Shown here: piece after piece, positions 25,862 through 34,315 of the stretch | Layout: the number at the start of each line of letters is the position of its first letter | How positions within the stretch are numbered: the first letter of the stretch is position 1 | DNA from: Geobacter sp. | GTDB lineage: Bacteria; Desulfobacterota; Desulfuromonadia; Geobacterales; Pseudopelobacteraceae | DNA length: 58,475 nucleotides | Direction: 5' to 3' | Assembly (NCBI GenBank): GCA_025360785.1 | Contig: JANYBN010000062.1 | Span: 1 to 58,475, forward strand | The notes under the pieces: generated by a model | Seen by the model: the letters and a program-made list of their open reading frames with translations, nothing else | The model's database searches: none | What the model was told of the DNA's origin: nothing | Made by a program: the position numbers and the translations under genes

Positions 25862-27355
25862 ATGGCGCGTATCACGATTGACCCGATCACCCGTCTTGAA
25901 GGGCATGGCAAGATCGACATCTTTCTGAACGATCAGGGGAGGGTGGAGAATACCTATTTCCAAATTCCGGAACTGCGCGGTTTCGAACAGTTCTGCGTCG
26001 GGCGTATGGCCGAGGAGATGCCGGTCATCACGAACCGGATCTGCGGGGTCTGCCCCGAGGCGCACCATCTGGCGGCCACCAAGGCGCTGGACGGCGTCTT
26101 CGGCGCCGAGCCGACATCGGTAGCAAAGAAGTTGCGTGAATTGCTGTATATGGCCTTTTTTGTCACCGATCACACCACCCACTTCTATGCCCTGGGTGGC
26201 CCGGATTTTATCGTCGGGCCGGATGCACCACCGTCGGAGCGCAACATCCTGGGGGTGGCCCGCAAGGTCGGGTTGGAGGTTGCAGGTTCGGTAATCGCCT
26301 GCCGCAAGCGCAACCACGAGATCATCACCTTTCTGGGGGGGAGGTCGATCCACCCTGTGGCCGGGGTCCCAGGCGGCTGGAGCCGTGCAATCACGACGGA
26401 GGAGAGAACGCAGATCGAGGCTGCGGCTCGTAAAAACATCGCATTTGCCCAATTCACACTGACCACTTTTGAGAACATCGTCCTGAAGAACCCGGTCTAT
26501 CTGGACCTGGTGACTTCGGACATCTACCTGCACCGCACCTACTCGATGGGAACCGTTGATACCGGAAATCAGACCAACTTTTACGACGGCATGATCCGGG
26601 TGGTGGATCCAGAAGGTAATGAGTTTGTAAAATACAATCCTTCCGAATACCGCGAGCATATTGCCGAGCGGGTGGAAGCCTGGACCTACCTGAAATATCC
26701 CTACCTGAAAAAGGTGGGGTGGAAGGGGCTTAACGACGGGATCGAGAGCGGGATTTATAGCGCGACACCGCTGTCACGGTTGAATGTCTCCGAGGGGATG
26801 GCGACGCCGTTGGCCAATGCCGAGTACCAGAGGATGTACGAGACCTTCGGTTGTAAAAAGATCACCGCTGCCCGCTATGAACCTATCCATCACCGCCTCG
26901 CCACCCACTGGGCGCGGCTGATTGAGCTGCTTTACGCCTCGGAACGGATGCTTGAGCTGGCGCTCGACCCTGAAATCACCTCTCCGGAAACCCGCAATAT
27001 TCCAGATCCGGCCCGCTTTGTAGGCGTGGGGATCGGCTCGGTCGAGGCCCCGCGCGGGACTCTGACCCATCATTATGAAACAGATAAACGGGGGGTGCTG
27101 ACAAAGGTAAATATGATCGTCGGCACTACCAACAACTATGCCCCGATGTCGATGTCAATCAAGCGGGCCGCGGAGAAGCTGATCACCAGCAACGCCCCTG
27201 ATGAAGCGATCCTCAACAGGGTGGAGATGGCTTTCCGCCTGTATGATCCCTGCTTGTCCTGTGCGACGCATTTTCTCCCCGGTAAGATGCCGCTGACCGT
27301 GTCGATACGCGACAGTCAGGGCGATTTGCTGCGTGAAATGCGGAGGCAGGGATGA
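25862..27355 (+). CDS. mvhA: [NiFe] hydrogenase large subunit, MvhA-like
   Basis: 497 aa. Both Ni-binding motifs are intact: RICGVCPEAHH near the N-terminus (C61, C64) and DPCLSCATH near the C-terminus (C464, C467). The 27 residues after H470 form the tail removed by a maturation protease, and that protease is encoded by the next, overlapping gene. The N-terminus ITIDPITRLEGHG is typical. It oxidises or produces H2 at the NiFe centre. The length fits a group 3 large subunit. The gene overlaps the protease start by ATGA, so stoichiometric translation is likely. Confidence 0.94.
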   Translation: MARITIDPITRLEGHGKIDIFLNDQGRVENTYFQIPELRGFEQFCVGRMAEEMPVITNRICGVCPEAHHLAATKALDGVFGAEPTSVAKKLRELLYMAFFVTDHTTHFYALGGPDFIVGPDAPPSERNILGVARKVGLEVAGSVIACRKRNHEIITFLGGRSIHPVAGVPGGWSRAITTEERTQIEAAARKNIAFAQFTLTTFENIVLKNPVYLDLVTSDIYLHRTYSMGTVDTGNQTNFYDGMIRVVDPEGNEFVKYNPSEYREHIAERVEAWTYLKYPYLKKVGWKGLNDGIESGIYSATPLSRLNVSEGMATPLANAEYQRMYETFGCKKITAARYEPIHHRLATHWARLIELLYASERMLELALDPEITSPETRNIPDPARFVGVGIGSVEAPRGTLTHHYETDKRGVLTKVNMIVGTTNNYAPMSMSIKRAAEKLITSNAPDEAILNRVEMAFRLYDPCLSCATHFLPGKMPLTVSIRDSQGDLLREMRRQG

Positions 27356-27831
27356 AAGACTCTGGAACTGTCATCATAGGGATGGGCAACCGGCTGCTCT
27401 CCGATGACGGGGTCGGGTTTGCCGTCGCTGTGGCTGTGGCGGAACGCTTGAAGCACCACATGGATGTGACCGTGACGGAACTGCATACCGGCGGTATACG
27501 GTTGATGGAGGCCATGGCAGGTTTCAAACGGGCCGTGGTGGTGGATGCCATGTTGAGCGGCGCACATCCCGGCACTGTCAGGCGTTTTGATCCAAGAGAT
27601 TTCGTCACCACCAAGAACACGTTTTCCAGCCACGATACCGATTTCGCGACCGCCTATGATCTGGGGCGGATGGCGGGTGTTCCGCTGCCGGAGCAGGTGT
27701 CATTCTGGGGAGTAGAGGCCCGCGAGTTTGACCTGTTTGGCGAACGTTTTACCGACGAGGTGGCAGCGGCGCTGCCGGTGGCTGTTGATCTTATTGTTGC
27801 AGAGATTACGGAATGGGAGGGGGTGGCATGA
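27352..27831 (+). CDS. Hydrogenase maturation protease (HycI/HoxW/HybD family)
   Basis: 159 aa. The N-terminus reads VIIGMGNRLLSDDGVGF, matching the GxGNxLxxDDGxG motif that supplies a nickel-sensing acidic residue. VVVDAM and SSHDTDF supply the other two likely metal contacts (Asp and His). It clips the C-terminal tail of the large subunit after nickel insertion. It overlaps the large-subunit gene at its start and the HdrA gene at its end (ATGA on both sides), so it is specific to this hydrogenase. No hyp genes (hypA-F) are in the window, so the remaining maturation factors must lie elsewhere. Confidence 0.9.
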   Translation: MKDSGTVIIGMGNRLLSDDGVGFAVAVAVAERLKHHMDVTVTELHTGGIRLMEAMAGFKRAVVVDAMLSGAHPGTVRRFDPRDFVTTKNTFSSHDTDFATAYDLGRMAGVPLPEQVSFWGVEAREFDLFGERFTDEVAAALPVAVDLIVAEITEWEGVA

Positions 27832-29780
27832 AAATCGGGATCTATTTTTGTAACTGCGGCAGCAACATCGCCGAAAAAATCAGCTCCGAAGCTATCATTG
27901 CGGCGGCCAAAACTTTTCCGGAACAGCCCTATGTAACAATTGTAGATTTTATCTGCTCGGAAGATGGCAAGCTGCAGTTCGAGGAGAGCCTGAAGTTGGA
28001 ACAGCCTGACCGGGTGGTCGTGGCCGCCTGCTCGCCACGGGACCACGAGGCCACGTTCCGGCGTTGCCTGATCAATGCGGGGATGAACCCCTACCTGATG
28101 CAGATGGTCAATATCCGGGAGCAGATCGCCTGGGTAACGGAAGATCCTGCCGTTGCTACCGAAAAAGCGATTGGAGCCGTTCGGGGTGCGGTTATGCGTG
28201 TGACGCTGCAGCAGCCGCTCGAAAAGAAACAGCTGGAGGTCTGTCCCGATGCACTGGTGATCGGCGCCGGTCCGGCCGGTATGAAGGCGGCGCTGTCGCT
28301 GGCTGAAGCGGGGCGGTCTGTGGTGCTGGTCGAGCGGACACCGTTTATCGGCGGCCTGCCGGTCCGTTTCGAAGAGCTCTTCCCGGCCCTGGAGTGTGCC
28401 CCCTGCATGCTGGAGCCGCTGATGGGGGATCTTCTCCATGGTGACCATGCCGGGAATATCGAGCTGATGACGATGGCGGAGCTGGTCGAGGTGACCGGTT
28501 TCTATGGTAATTTCATCGCTAAGATCCGGCAGAAGCCGCGCCATGTCTCGCTGCACGAATGTATCGGCTGCGGCGAGTGTGTTGAGGCATGCCCGGCAAT
28601 TACGATGAACGTATTCAACAGCAACGCCAGCGAGCGCAAGGCGATCGACTTCGCTTTCGCCGGTGTCCTGCCGAACGCCCCGTTTCTGATGGAAGAGATC
28701 TGCCTCCGCTATAAAGCTGAAGAATGCCGCGCCTGCAAGGACGCCTGTCCGATGGGCGAGGATGTTGTCAATCTGGAAGAGGTGGAAACGATAGTCGAAC
28801 GCAGGATCGGCTCGATTATTCTGGCCACCGGCGCCGGACTGTATGATGCCTCTCAAATCGCCGGCATGGGTATGGGGACGCTGCCGGATGTATATGATGC
28901 CCTGCAGTTTGAACGGATGCTGTCATCCACCGGGCCGACCGGCGGGGAGATCGTGACAACAGCCGGTAATGCCCCTTCGTCGGTGGCGATCATCCATTGT
29001 GTCGGCAGCCTGGATGATGATCATAAGCCGTACTGCTCCGGTATCTGCTGCCAGTACGCTTTCAAGTTTAATCACCTGATTACGGCTAAACTGCCGGAAA
29101 CTACGATCACCCATTATCACCGTGAACTGGTCGTGCCGGGGAAAGAGGCGCACACTCTCTACAAACATGCAGTCAAGAACAAGAACTCCTGCATGAAGCG
29201 ATACGACGGCATCAAGGATCTCGCGGTCACAGTGGATGTTTCCGGCCAGCAGCAGGTGAGCGCCAAAGGGGATGCTGCTCCTGCGGATATGGTCATTCTC
29301 TGTCCGGCCGTTATTCCAGCGGAGGGGGCCGGCAAGCTATCCGCTCTGCTTGATGTCAGCCGTGATTCATTCGGATTCTTTCGGGAACTGCATGGACGGA
29401 TGGATGCCGCCCAGAGTACCATCAAAGGGGTCTATCTGGCCGGCGCCTGCCAGGAACCGATGGATACCAGGTCGGCGATGCTGGAAGGGATGGCTGGCGT
29501 CGGTTATACCCTGGCCGGGCTCCAGCCGGGGCGCACGCTGGAGATTGAACCTATAAATGCCGAGGTTGATGAGACTCATTGTGCCGGTTGCCGTCTCTGT
29601 GTTTCCGTCTGTCCGTATCGTGCCATTTCGTTCGACACGGAGCATAACGCTTCCAGCATCAATGCCGTGCTCTGTCATGGATGCGGCACTTGCGTTGCTG
29701 CTTGCCCGGCTGGAGCCATCACCGGTCACCACTTTACCAATGAGCAGATTATGGCCGAGATAGAGGGGGTTCTTAAATGA
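27828..29780 (+). CDS. hdrA: HdrA-like FAD and iron-sulfur oxidoreductase
   Basis: 650 aa from the ATG at 27828, which overlaps the protease stop and has GGAGG about 8 bases upstream. The N-terminal segment has FCNCGSNIAEK (C8, C10), as in HdrA. An FAD Rossmann motif VIGAGPAGMKAA starts at about residue 143. A ferredoxin-like insert has CIGCGECVEACP (~245) and a further CRACKDACP (~301). Two C-terminal [4Fe-4S] motifs are CAGCRLCVSVCP (~585) and CHGCGTCVAACP (~617). In methanogens HdrA carries the bifurcating flavin and connects MvhAGD to HdrBC. Here no hdrB or hdrC is adjacent, so the second electron acceptor is unknown. It is clearly cotranscribed with the hydrogenase. Confidence 0.9.
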   Translation: MKIGIYFCNCGSNIAEKISSEAIIAAAKTFPEQPYVTIVDFICSEDGKLQFEESLKLEQPDRVVVAACSPRDHEATFRRCLINAGMNPYLMQMVNIREQIAWVTEDPAVATEKAIGAVRGAVMRVTLQQPLEKKQLEVCPDALVIGAGPAGMKAALSLAEAGRSVVLVERTPFIGGLPVRFEELFPALECAPCMLEPLMGDLLHGDHAGNIELMTMAELVEVTGFYGNFIAKIRQKPRHVSLHECIGCGECVEACPAITMNVFNSNASERKAIDFAFAGVLPNAPFLMEEICLRYKAEECRACKDACPMGEDVVNLEEVETIVERRIGSIILATGAGLYDASQIAGMGMGTLPDVYDALQFERMLSSTGPTGGEIVTTAGNAPSSVAIIHCVGSLDDDHKPYCSGICCQYAFKFNHLITAKLPETTITHYHRELVVPGKEAHTLYKHAVKNKNSCMKRYDGIKDLAVTVDVSGQQQVSAKGDAAPADMVILCPAVIPAEGAGKLSALLDVSRDSFGFFRELHGRMDAAQSTIKGVYLAGACQEPMDTRSAMLEGMAGVGYTLAGLQPGRTLEIEPINAEVDETHCAGCRLCVSVCPYRAISFDTEHNASSINAVLCHGCGTCVAACPAGAITGHHFTNEQIMAEIEGVLK

Positions 29781-30202
29781 CAACAGAGAAAGGTTTTGAG
29801 CCGAAAATCATCGGTTTCCTCTGTAACTGGTGCTCGTACGCCGGAGCCGACAAGGCCGGCGGAATGCAGGAACCGTATCCTCCCAACGTCCAGGTTATCC
29901 GCGTGATGTGCAGTGGTCGGGTTGACCCGCAATTCGTACTTTCAGCCTTTGAAAAGGGGGCTGACGGTGTTATTATCCTGGCCTGCCACCCCGGAGACTG
30001 CCACTATAAGGAGGGGAACTGCCGCGCATTGCAGCGTCACAGCATGTTGAGCCTGATGCTGGGGCAGCTGGGTGTAGAAAAAGAACGCTGCCGTTTGGAT
30101 TACGTTTCCGCCGGAGAAGGTGAAAAGTTCGGCCGGGTCATCCGTGAGATGGTTGAAGCCGTTCATAAACTGGGTCCGCTTTGTTTGTCGCAGGAAGATT
30201 AA
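29777..30202 (+). CDS. mvhD: MvhD-like hydrogenase delta subunit
   Basis: 141 aa. The conserved cysteine pattern of MvhD is present: FLCNWCSYAG (C16, C19), RVMCSGR (C45), ACHPGDC (C70, C75) and GNC (C82). MvhD carries an iron-sulfur cluster and connects the hydrogenase heterodimer to HdrA. The gene overlaps the hdrA stop by ATGA, which supports a physical complex of MvhG, MvhA, MvhD and HdrA. It is the last gene of the overlapping operon; a 74-base gap with no clear terminator follows before tusA. Confidence 0.92.
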   Translation: MTTEKGFEPKIIGFLCNWCSYAGADKAGGMQEPYPPNVQVIRVMCSGRVDPQFVLSAFEKGADGVIILACHPGDCHYKEGNCRALQRHSMLSLMLGQLGVEKERCRLDYVSAGEGEKFGRVIREMVEAVHKLGPLCLSQED

Positions 30203-30276
30203 TACAGGATTAGTCCGATGATGATTGGATTGCAATAGCTTCACAAGCATAAATAAATCACAAGGAGAGATACGTT

Positions 30277-30498
30277 ATGTCTGTTTCAGTACTCGATGCA
30301 CGAGGTCTCAAATGCCCCCAGCCAACCCTAAAGGTCACTGTTATGTCGATAAAAATGAAGCCGGGTGATGTTCTTGAAGTTATCGCCGATTGCCCTACCT
30401 TTGAAAAGGATGTGCGTGATTGGTGTTTACGTGCCAAAAAGACCCTTTTGTGGGTCAGGCAAGAGGGTACGGCAAAGAAAGTGCAGATCCAGTTCTGA
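30277..30498 (+). CDS. tusA: TusA/SirA-family sulfur carrier protein
   Basis: 73 aa, the full length of the family. The sulfur-accepting cysteine is C13 in the signature ARGLKCPQPTLK, followed by the usual PGDVLEVIADCP strand. These proteins carry persulfide sulfur for tRNA thiolation, molybdenum cofactor synthesis or sulfur oxidation with Hdr-like complexes. CAAGGAG precedes the ATG. It follows the hydrogenase/HdrA operon, which may be meaningful because TusA proteins often sit beside Hdr-type genes, and precedes the Hpt-REC-REC-GGDEF gene by 19 bases. Its exact partner is unknown. Confidence 0.9.
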   Translation: MSVSVLDARGLKCPQPTLKVTVMSIKMKPGDVLEVIADCPTFEKDVRDWCLRAKKTLLWVRQEGTAKKVQIQF

Positions 30499-30517
30499 TA
30501 AGATAAAGGATGCAGTC

Positions 30518-32182
30518 ATGAGCACGAACACTGTCGTAGTCGCGGCAAAGCTGAAAAAGATCCGTGAGGCTTACATTAAGCAGCTCCCAGCCCAACTGGA
30601 AGGGATCCGGTCCTCCTACTCCGAGTTTGTCCGGGGTGAAAAGGGGAGCGCGCCGCTTGAAGAACTGCATCGTCGCATCCACACCATGAAAGGTGCGTGC
30701 GCCTCGTTCCGGTTGAGCAAGTTGAGCGCAGCGGCCACTGCGGGGGAACATCTGGCAAAAGAGGCGATGCAGGACTCGACAGCTACTGACAGACAATGGC
30801 ATCAGAGGATGCAGGAACAGTTAGACCGGATGGAACACGAAATTGCCAATGTCGATCCGGCGCAGGGAATGGAGTTGCAGATTCAGGAGCTGGCGTTTGC
30901 CGCCGGGGAAACCAATGAAAGGGAACGAAAGATTTTGTATCTGTGCGAAGACGATTCGTATCAGCGTCTGACGCTGGCAACGCAGATAGGATGCTTCGGT
31001 TTCGAGGTCCTTTCTTTTGGTGAACCGGAGCAGTTGGTCAATGCCGTGCAGAGTGCCGTTCCGGATGTGATCGTTATGGATATGATCTTTCCCGACAGGC
31101 CTTCGGGAGGTTCTGATGTCATGCAAACCATTCAGATGGCCCGCGAGAACCCGATTCCAACAGTCTTTATCTCCTCACAGGATTCGCTCGCCAGCCGCTT
31201 GTCGGCCGTTCGTGCCGGATCCAGCGCCTATTTCGTAAAACCGGTCAATATGACTGAACTCTGTTCTACCCTCAGTCTGCTCACTTCTGCGGTTAAGCCG
31301 GAACCGTACCGGATAATGATCGTGGATGATGACCCGCCATTGGCTGAATATCACGCCCTGATACTCCAGGAAGCGGGAATGATCACCCAGACGGTAAGTG
31401 ATCCACTGGATGTTATGCCGCATTTATTTGAATTTAAACCGGATCTTATTTTAATGGATATGTACATGCCAGGCTGCAATGGCATGGAGTTGGCCAAGGT
31501 TATTCGGCAGATCGGCGCCTATATCAGTATTCCCATAGTGTATCTCTCCAGTGAGACCGATGCCGACAAACAGTTTCAGGCGATGCAGACCGGGGGGGAT
31601 GAGTTTCTGACCAAACCGATCAACCCCCAGCGCCTGGTTTCTTCTGTGATTGTCCGCGCCGAGCGGATGAAGATTATCCGCTCCCAGATGGTGCGGGACA
31701 GCATGACCGGTCTGTTCAACCATTCCGCTACCAAGGAACATCTTGATACGGCGATTGCATACTCCCAACGCAGGCTGGAAGAGGTCTGTTTTGCAATGAT
31801 AGATGTAGACAAGTTCAAAGCGGTGAACGACACATACGGTCACCCGATAGGTGATCGCGTGTTGATTGCCCTTGCGCGCCTTATCAGGCAACGCGTACGT
31901 AAAGCGGATATCGTCGGTAGATTTGGCGGTGAGGAGTTTGCTGTTATTCTACCCGGCTGCGGCATTTCCGAGGCGGTTATCCTCCTTAATGAGGTGCGTG
32001 AGAGCTTTGCCGCCGTACGTTTCCAGGCAAAAGATGAAACCTTCTCGTGCACCTTCAGTTGCGGGGTTGCTCCGCTCTTGCTCTATGGCGATGCGGCTGC
32101 ACTTAACGCGGGGGCAGATGAAGCGCTCTATGCCGCCAAAAACGGTGGCCGAAATCTGGTTGTGGCTGCCGAGGGACACTGA
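30518..32182 (+). CDS. Hpt - REC - REC - GGDEF diguanylate cyclase
   Basis: 554 aa from the ATG at 30518 (AAAGGA 7 bases upstream). Earlier in-frame starts would overlap tusA. An N-terminal Hpt domain has H55 in RRIHTMKGACASF. Receiver 1 is at ~145-265 (CEDD, D in VIVMDMIFPDRPSGG, VKPVN), receiver 2 at ~270-390 (VDDD, D in LILMDMYMPGCNG, TKPIN), and GGDEF at ~400-552. The GGEEF active motif is intact (GRFGGEEFAVILPG), and RKAD five residues before it is a complete product-inhibition I-site. It should make c-di-GMP from GTP under phosphorelay control. The internal Hpt plus two receivers suggests a built-in relay. It could counteract the HD-GYP protein at 7788. Confidence 0.93.
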   Translation: MSTNTVVVAAKLKKIREAYIKQLPAQLEGIRSSYSEFVRGEKGSAPLEELHRRIHTMKGACASFRLSKLSAAATAGEHLAKEAMQDSTATDRQWHQRMQEQLDRMEHEIANVDPAQGMELQIQELAFAAGETNERERKILYLCEDDSYQRLTLATQIGCFGFEVLSFGEPEQLVNAVQSAVPDVIVMDMIFPDRPSGGSDVMQTIQMARENPIPTVFISSQDSLASRLSAVRAGSSAYFVKPVNMTELCSTLSLLTSAVKPEPYRIMIVDDDPPLAEYHALILQEAGMITQTVSDPLDVMPHLFEFKPDLILMDMYMPGCNGMELAKVIRQIGAYISIPIVYLSSETDADKQFQAMQTGGDEFLTKPINPQRLVSSVIVRAERMKIIRSQMVRDSMTGLFNHSATKEHLDTAIAYSQRRLEEVCFAMIDVDKFKAVNDTYGHPIGDRVLIALARLIRQRVRKADIVGRFGGEEFAVILPGCGISEAVILLNEVRESFAAVRFQAKDETFSCTFSCGVAPLLLYGDAAALNAGADEALYAAKNGGRNLVVAAEGH

Positions 32183-32240
32183 CTGAGAATGACAGAACAG
32201 GAAAACGTAACATCAGCTTTGGCGCAGTAGGGGAGATCTA

Positions 32241-34310
32241 ATGAGAACATTCCGTCTGTCTGTCCCTGTATTTTTTGCATTATTGTTTTGCTTTCGTAAC
32301 AATGCCTGGAGTGAAGCGTCTCCGGATGTCAACATTGAGGTAACTGCTGCCACGGCTGATGATCTGCTTATGTTTTACGAAGAAAACGAGCTTGTCACGG
32401 CAACAAAACGTTCAACATCACTCCGCAGGGCTCCTGCCATTGCTTCCATTATATCTGCTGCTGAAATCAAAAATATGGGTGCCCGAAACCTGATGGATAT
32501 TTTGAAAACGATTCCAAGCATAGGGATTTCTATTGATGAATTCGGCAGGTCACTGGTTGAAGTGCGGGGTGTGCGAACCCAGGCATCCGAAAAAATCCTC
32601 TTCATGCTGGATGGCCATAAACTGAATGACGCCTGGACCGGGAGTGCCGTTGCCAATGTTTACAATGACCTTCCGGTTGAAAACATCAGGCAGGTTGAGA
32701 TTATCAAGGGACCAGGGTCGGCGCTGTACGGCTCAAATGCATTTGTGGCGGTGGTAAATATTGTCACAAAAGATGCTGACGACACAGATGGCATTGAAGT
32801 AACGGGCTCCGGCGGCAGTTACGGTACCGGTAAAGTCAATATTACCGGGGGCAAGGTCTTTGGAAAACTATCAATAGTGGCCAGCGGTGATTATATCTCA
32901 TCGGAGGGGGCACGCCTGACTGTTCCCAAAGATTATCTTTCATCAATCCCTTCAATGACGTCTGCGGCTCCGGGTAAAACCAGCCAGCAGCTTGATCGGG
33001 GTGATTTCTTTTTGAAAACATCTTATGGTGATTGGAGTCTGATGGGGCAGTACGTTAACAAATCCAGAGGGGCTAACATCGGCATCAACTATGCTTTGAC
33101 CGGTATGGATAATCTTAGATACGAGAATTACTGGTCCGAACTTGCCTACAAACATGCATTCAGCGACTCGTTTTCTGTGAAAATCAGAGGCTATTTCGAT
33201 CAGTTTGTCCTTGATTCCAGGGTAGGTTTTCTCCCTCCCGCAGCGACTGCTGCCTATCCAGGCGGTATGTATGCAACAACTCAACTAACAGACCGAAACA
33301 TCGGCACTGAACTTCAGGCTGATTATGATGTTTTTAAAGGAAATCATGCAATTTTGGGATTTCAATATGAGAATATCAACCAGTTCGATGTCAAACTGCT
33401 CGCCAATTTCAATCCGCTTACCAGTGCACCGCTCGGCCAATATCAGGATATATCTTCCAATCTGAACTTCAACAAGAATGCCAGTCGTGATGTGTATGCA
33501 CTATATCTTCAGGATGAATGGGCGTTGCTGTCATCGCTTCAGCTTACAACAGGGGTCAGGTATGACCACTACAGTGATTTTGGCGATGCCGTTAACCCAA
33601 GGGTCGGTGTTGTGTGGGAGATCAATGAAGAGGCCGAACTGAAATTTTTGTACGGGCAGGCATTCAGGGCACCCAACTTTAAGGAGTTGTACGATCAGAA
33701 CAACAAAGTTTCAATTGGCAATCCAGATTTGAAGCCTGAAAAAATAGATACCTATGAAGCCGGATTTGGGTATTCTTTTACGAAGGTAAAGCTGAATATG
33801 AGTTACTTCTTCAGTCGGATTTACAATATGATAGATCTCGACACTTCCAAGCAGTACATAAATAAAGGAACCGCCGAAATCCATGGTCTGGAGGCCGGGG
33901 CTGCCGCTGCAATATCATCACAAACCCTTCTGCGTGTGGGATATCTGCACCAGAATGCCCGCGATACTGTAAATGATATAGCATTGGCCTGGGTTCCCAA
34001 CGACCGTATCACAACAAGCCTCGATCAGGAACTTGGCCGCTATTTTCATGCCCGCGCCGACGTCGTCTGGACCGGAAGCCGCCCACGACCTGTTGGCGAT
34101 CCCCGTACGGAATCCTCCTCCTATACAACAGTCAACCTTACAATAGTTGCCCGTAATTTTATTGATAACCTTGAGCTGACCGGTACGGTTCGCAACCTTT
34201 TTGATGAGCGCCAGAGTGACCCCGATACCTCGGGCGCACTGAATAAAATCCCTGGTGACCTGCCGAGAGAAGGTATTTCTGGCTTTATCAGCGCTTCGTA
34301 CAAATTTTAG
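32241..34310 (+). CDS. TonB-dependent outer-membrane receptor
   Basis: 689 aa. A signal peptide spans ~1-26 (SVPVFFALLFCF then AWSEA). The plug domain is at ~55-175, with VTATKRSTSLRRAPA, a VEVRGVR segment, and IRQVEIIKGPGSALYGSNAF, a typical plug end. The rest is a beta-barrel with many aromatic-ended strands, a GRAF-type segment (YGQAFRAPNFKELYDQNN) and a C-terminal Phe after an alternating strand (FISASYKF). It imports or senses a substrate at the outer membrane with TonB energy; the substrate cannot be read from sequence. GGGGAG precedes the ATG. The next three genes encode a periplasmic binding protein and two kinases, so a signalling role is plausible. Confidence 0.92.
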   Translation: MRTFRLSVPVFFALLFCFRNNAWSEASPDVNIEVTAATADDLLMFYEENELVTATKRSTSLRRAPAIASIISAAEIKNMGARNLMDILKTIPSIGISIDEFGRSLVEVRGVRTQASEKILFMLDGHKLNDAWTGSAVANVYNDLPVENIRQVEIIKGPGSALYGSNAFVAVVNIVTKDADDTDGIEVTGSGGSYGTGKVNITGGKVFGKLSIVASGDYISSEGARLTVPKDYLSSIPSMTSAAPGKTSQQLDRGDFFLKTSYGDWSLMGQYVNKSRGANIGINYALTGMDNLRYENYWSELAYKHAFSDSFSVKIRGYFDQFVLDSRVGFLPPAATAAYPGGMYATTQLTDRNIGTELQADYDVFKGNHAILGFQYENINQFDVKLLANFNPLTSAPLGQYQDISSNLNFNKNASRDVYALYLQDEWALLSSLQLTTGVRYDHYSDFGDAVNPRVGVVWEINEEAELKFLYGQAFRAPNFKELYDQNNKVSIGNPDLKPEKIDTYEAGFGYSFTKVKLNMSYFFSRIYNMIDLDTSKQYINKGTAEIHGLEAGAAAAISSQTLLRVGYLHQNARDTVNDIALAWVPNDRITTSLDQELGRYFHARADVVWTGSRPRPVGDPRTESSSYTTVNLTIVARNFIDNLELTGTVRNLFDERQSDPDTSGALNKIPGDLPREGISGFISASYKF

Positions 34311-34315
34311 ACAGA

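Noticed and set aside
24953-26659. 568-aa open frame on the minus strand opposite the hydrogenase genes
   Set aside because: It lies wholly antisense to mvhG/mvhA, which have intact motifs; the translation is His/Arg/Pro-rich with no recognisable domain. It is a codon-bias shadow.
27654-28856. 400-aa minus-strand open frame opposite the protease and hdrA genes
   Set aside because: Antisense to genes with clear cysteine and FAD motifs; no domain pattern.
30365-30517. Longer N-terminus for the Hpt-REC-REC-GGDEF protein
   Set aside because: It would run through most of tusA in another frame; the ATG at 30518 has a ribosome-binding site and a normal Hpt start.
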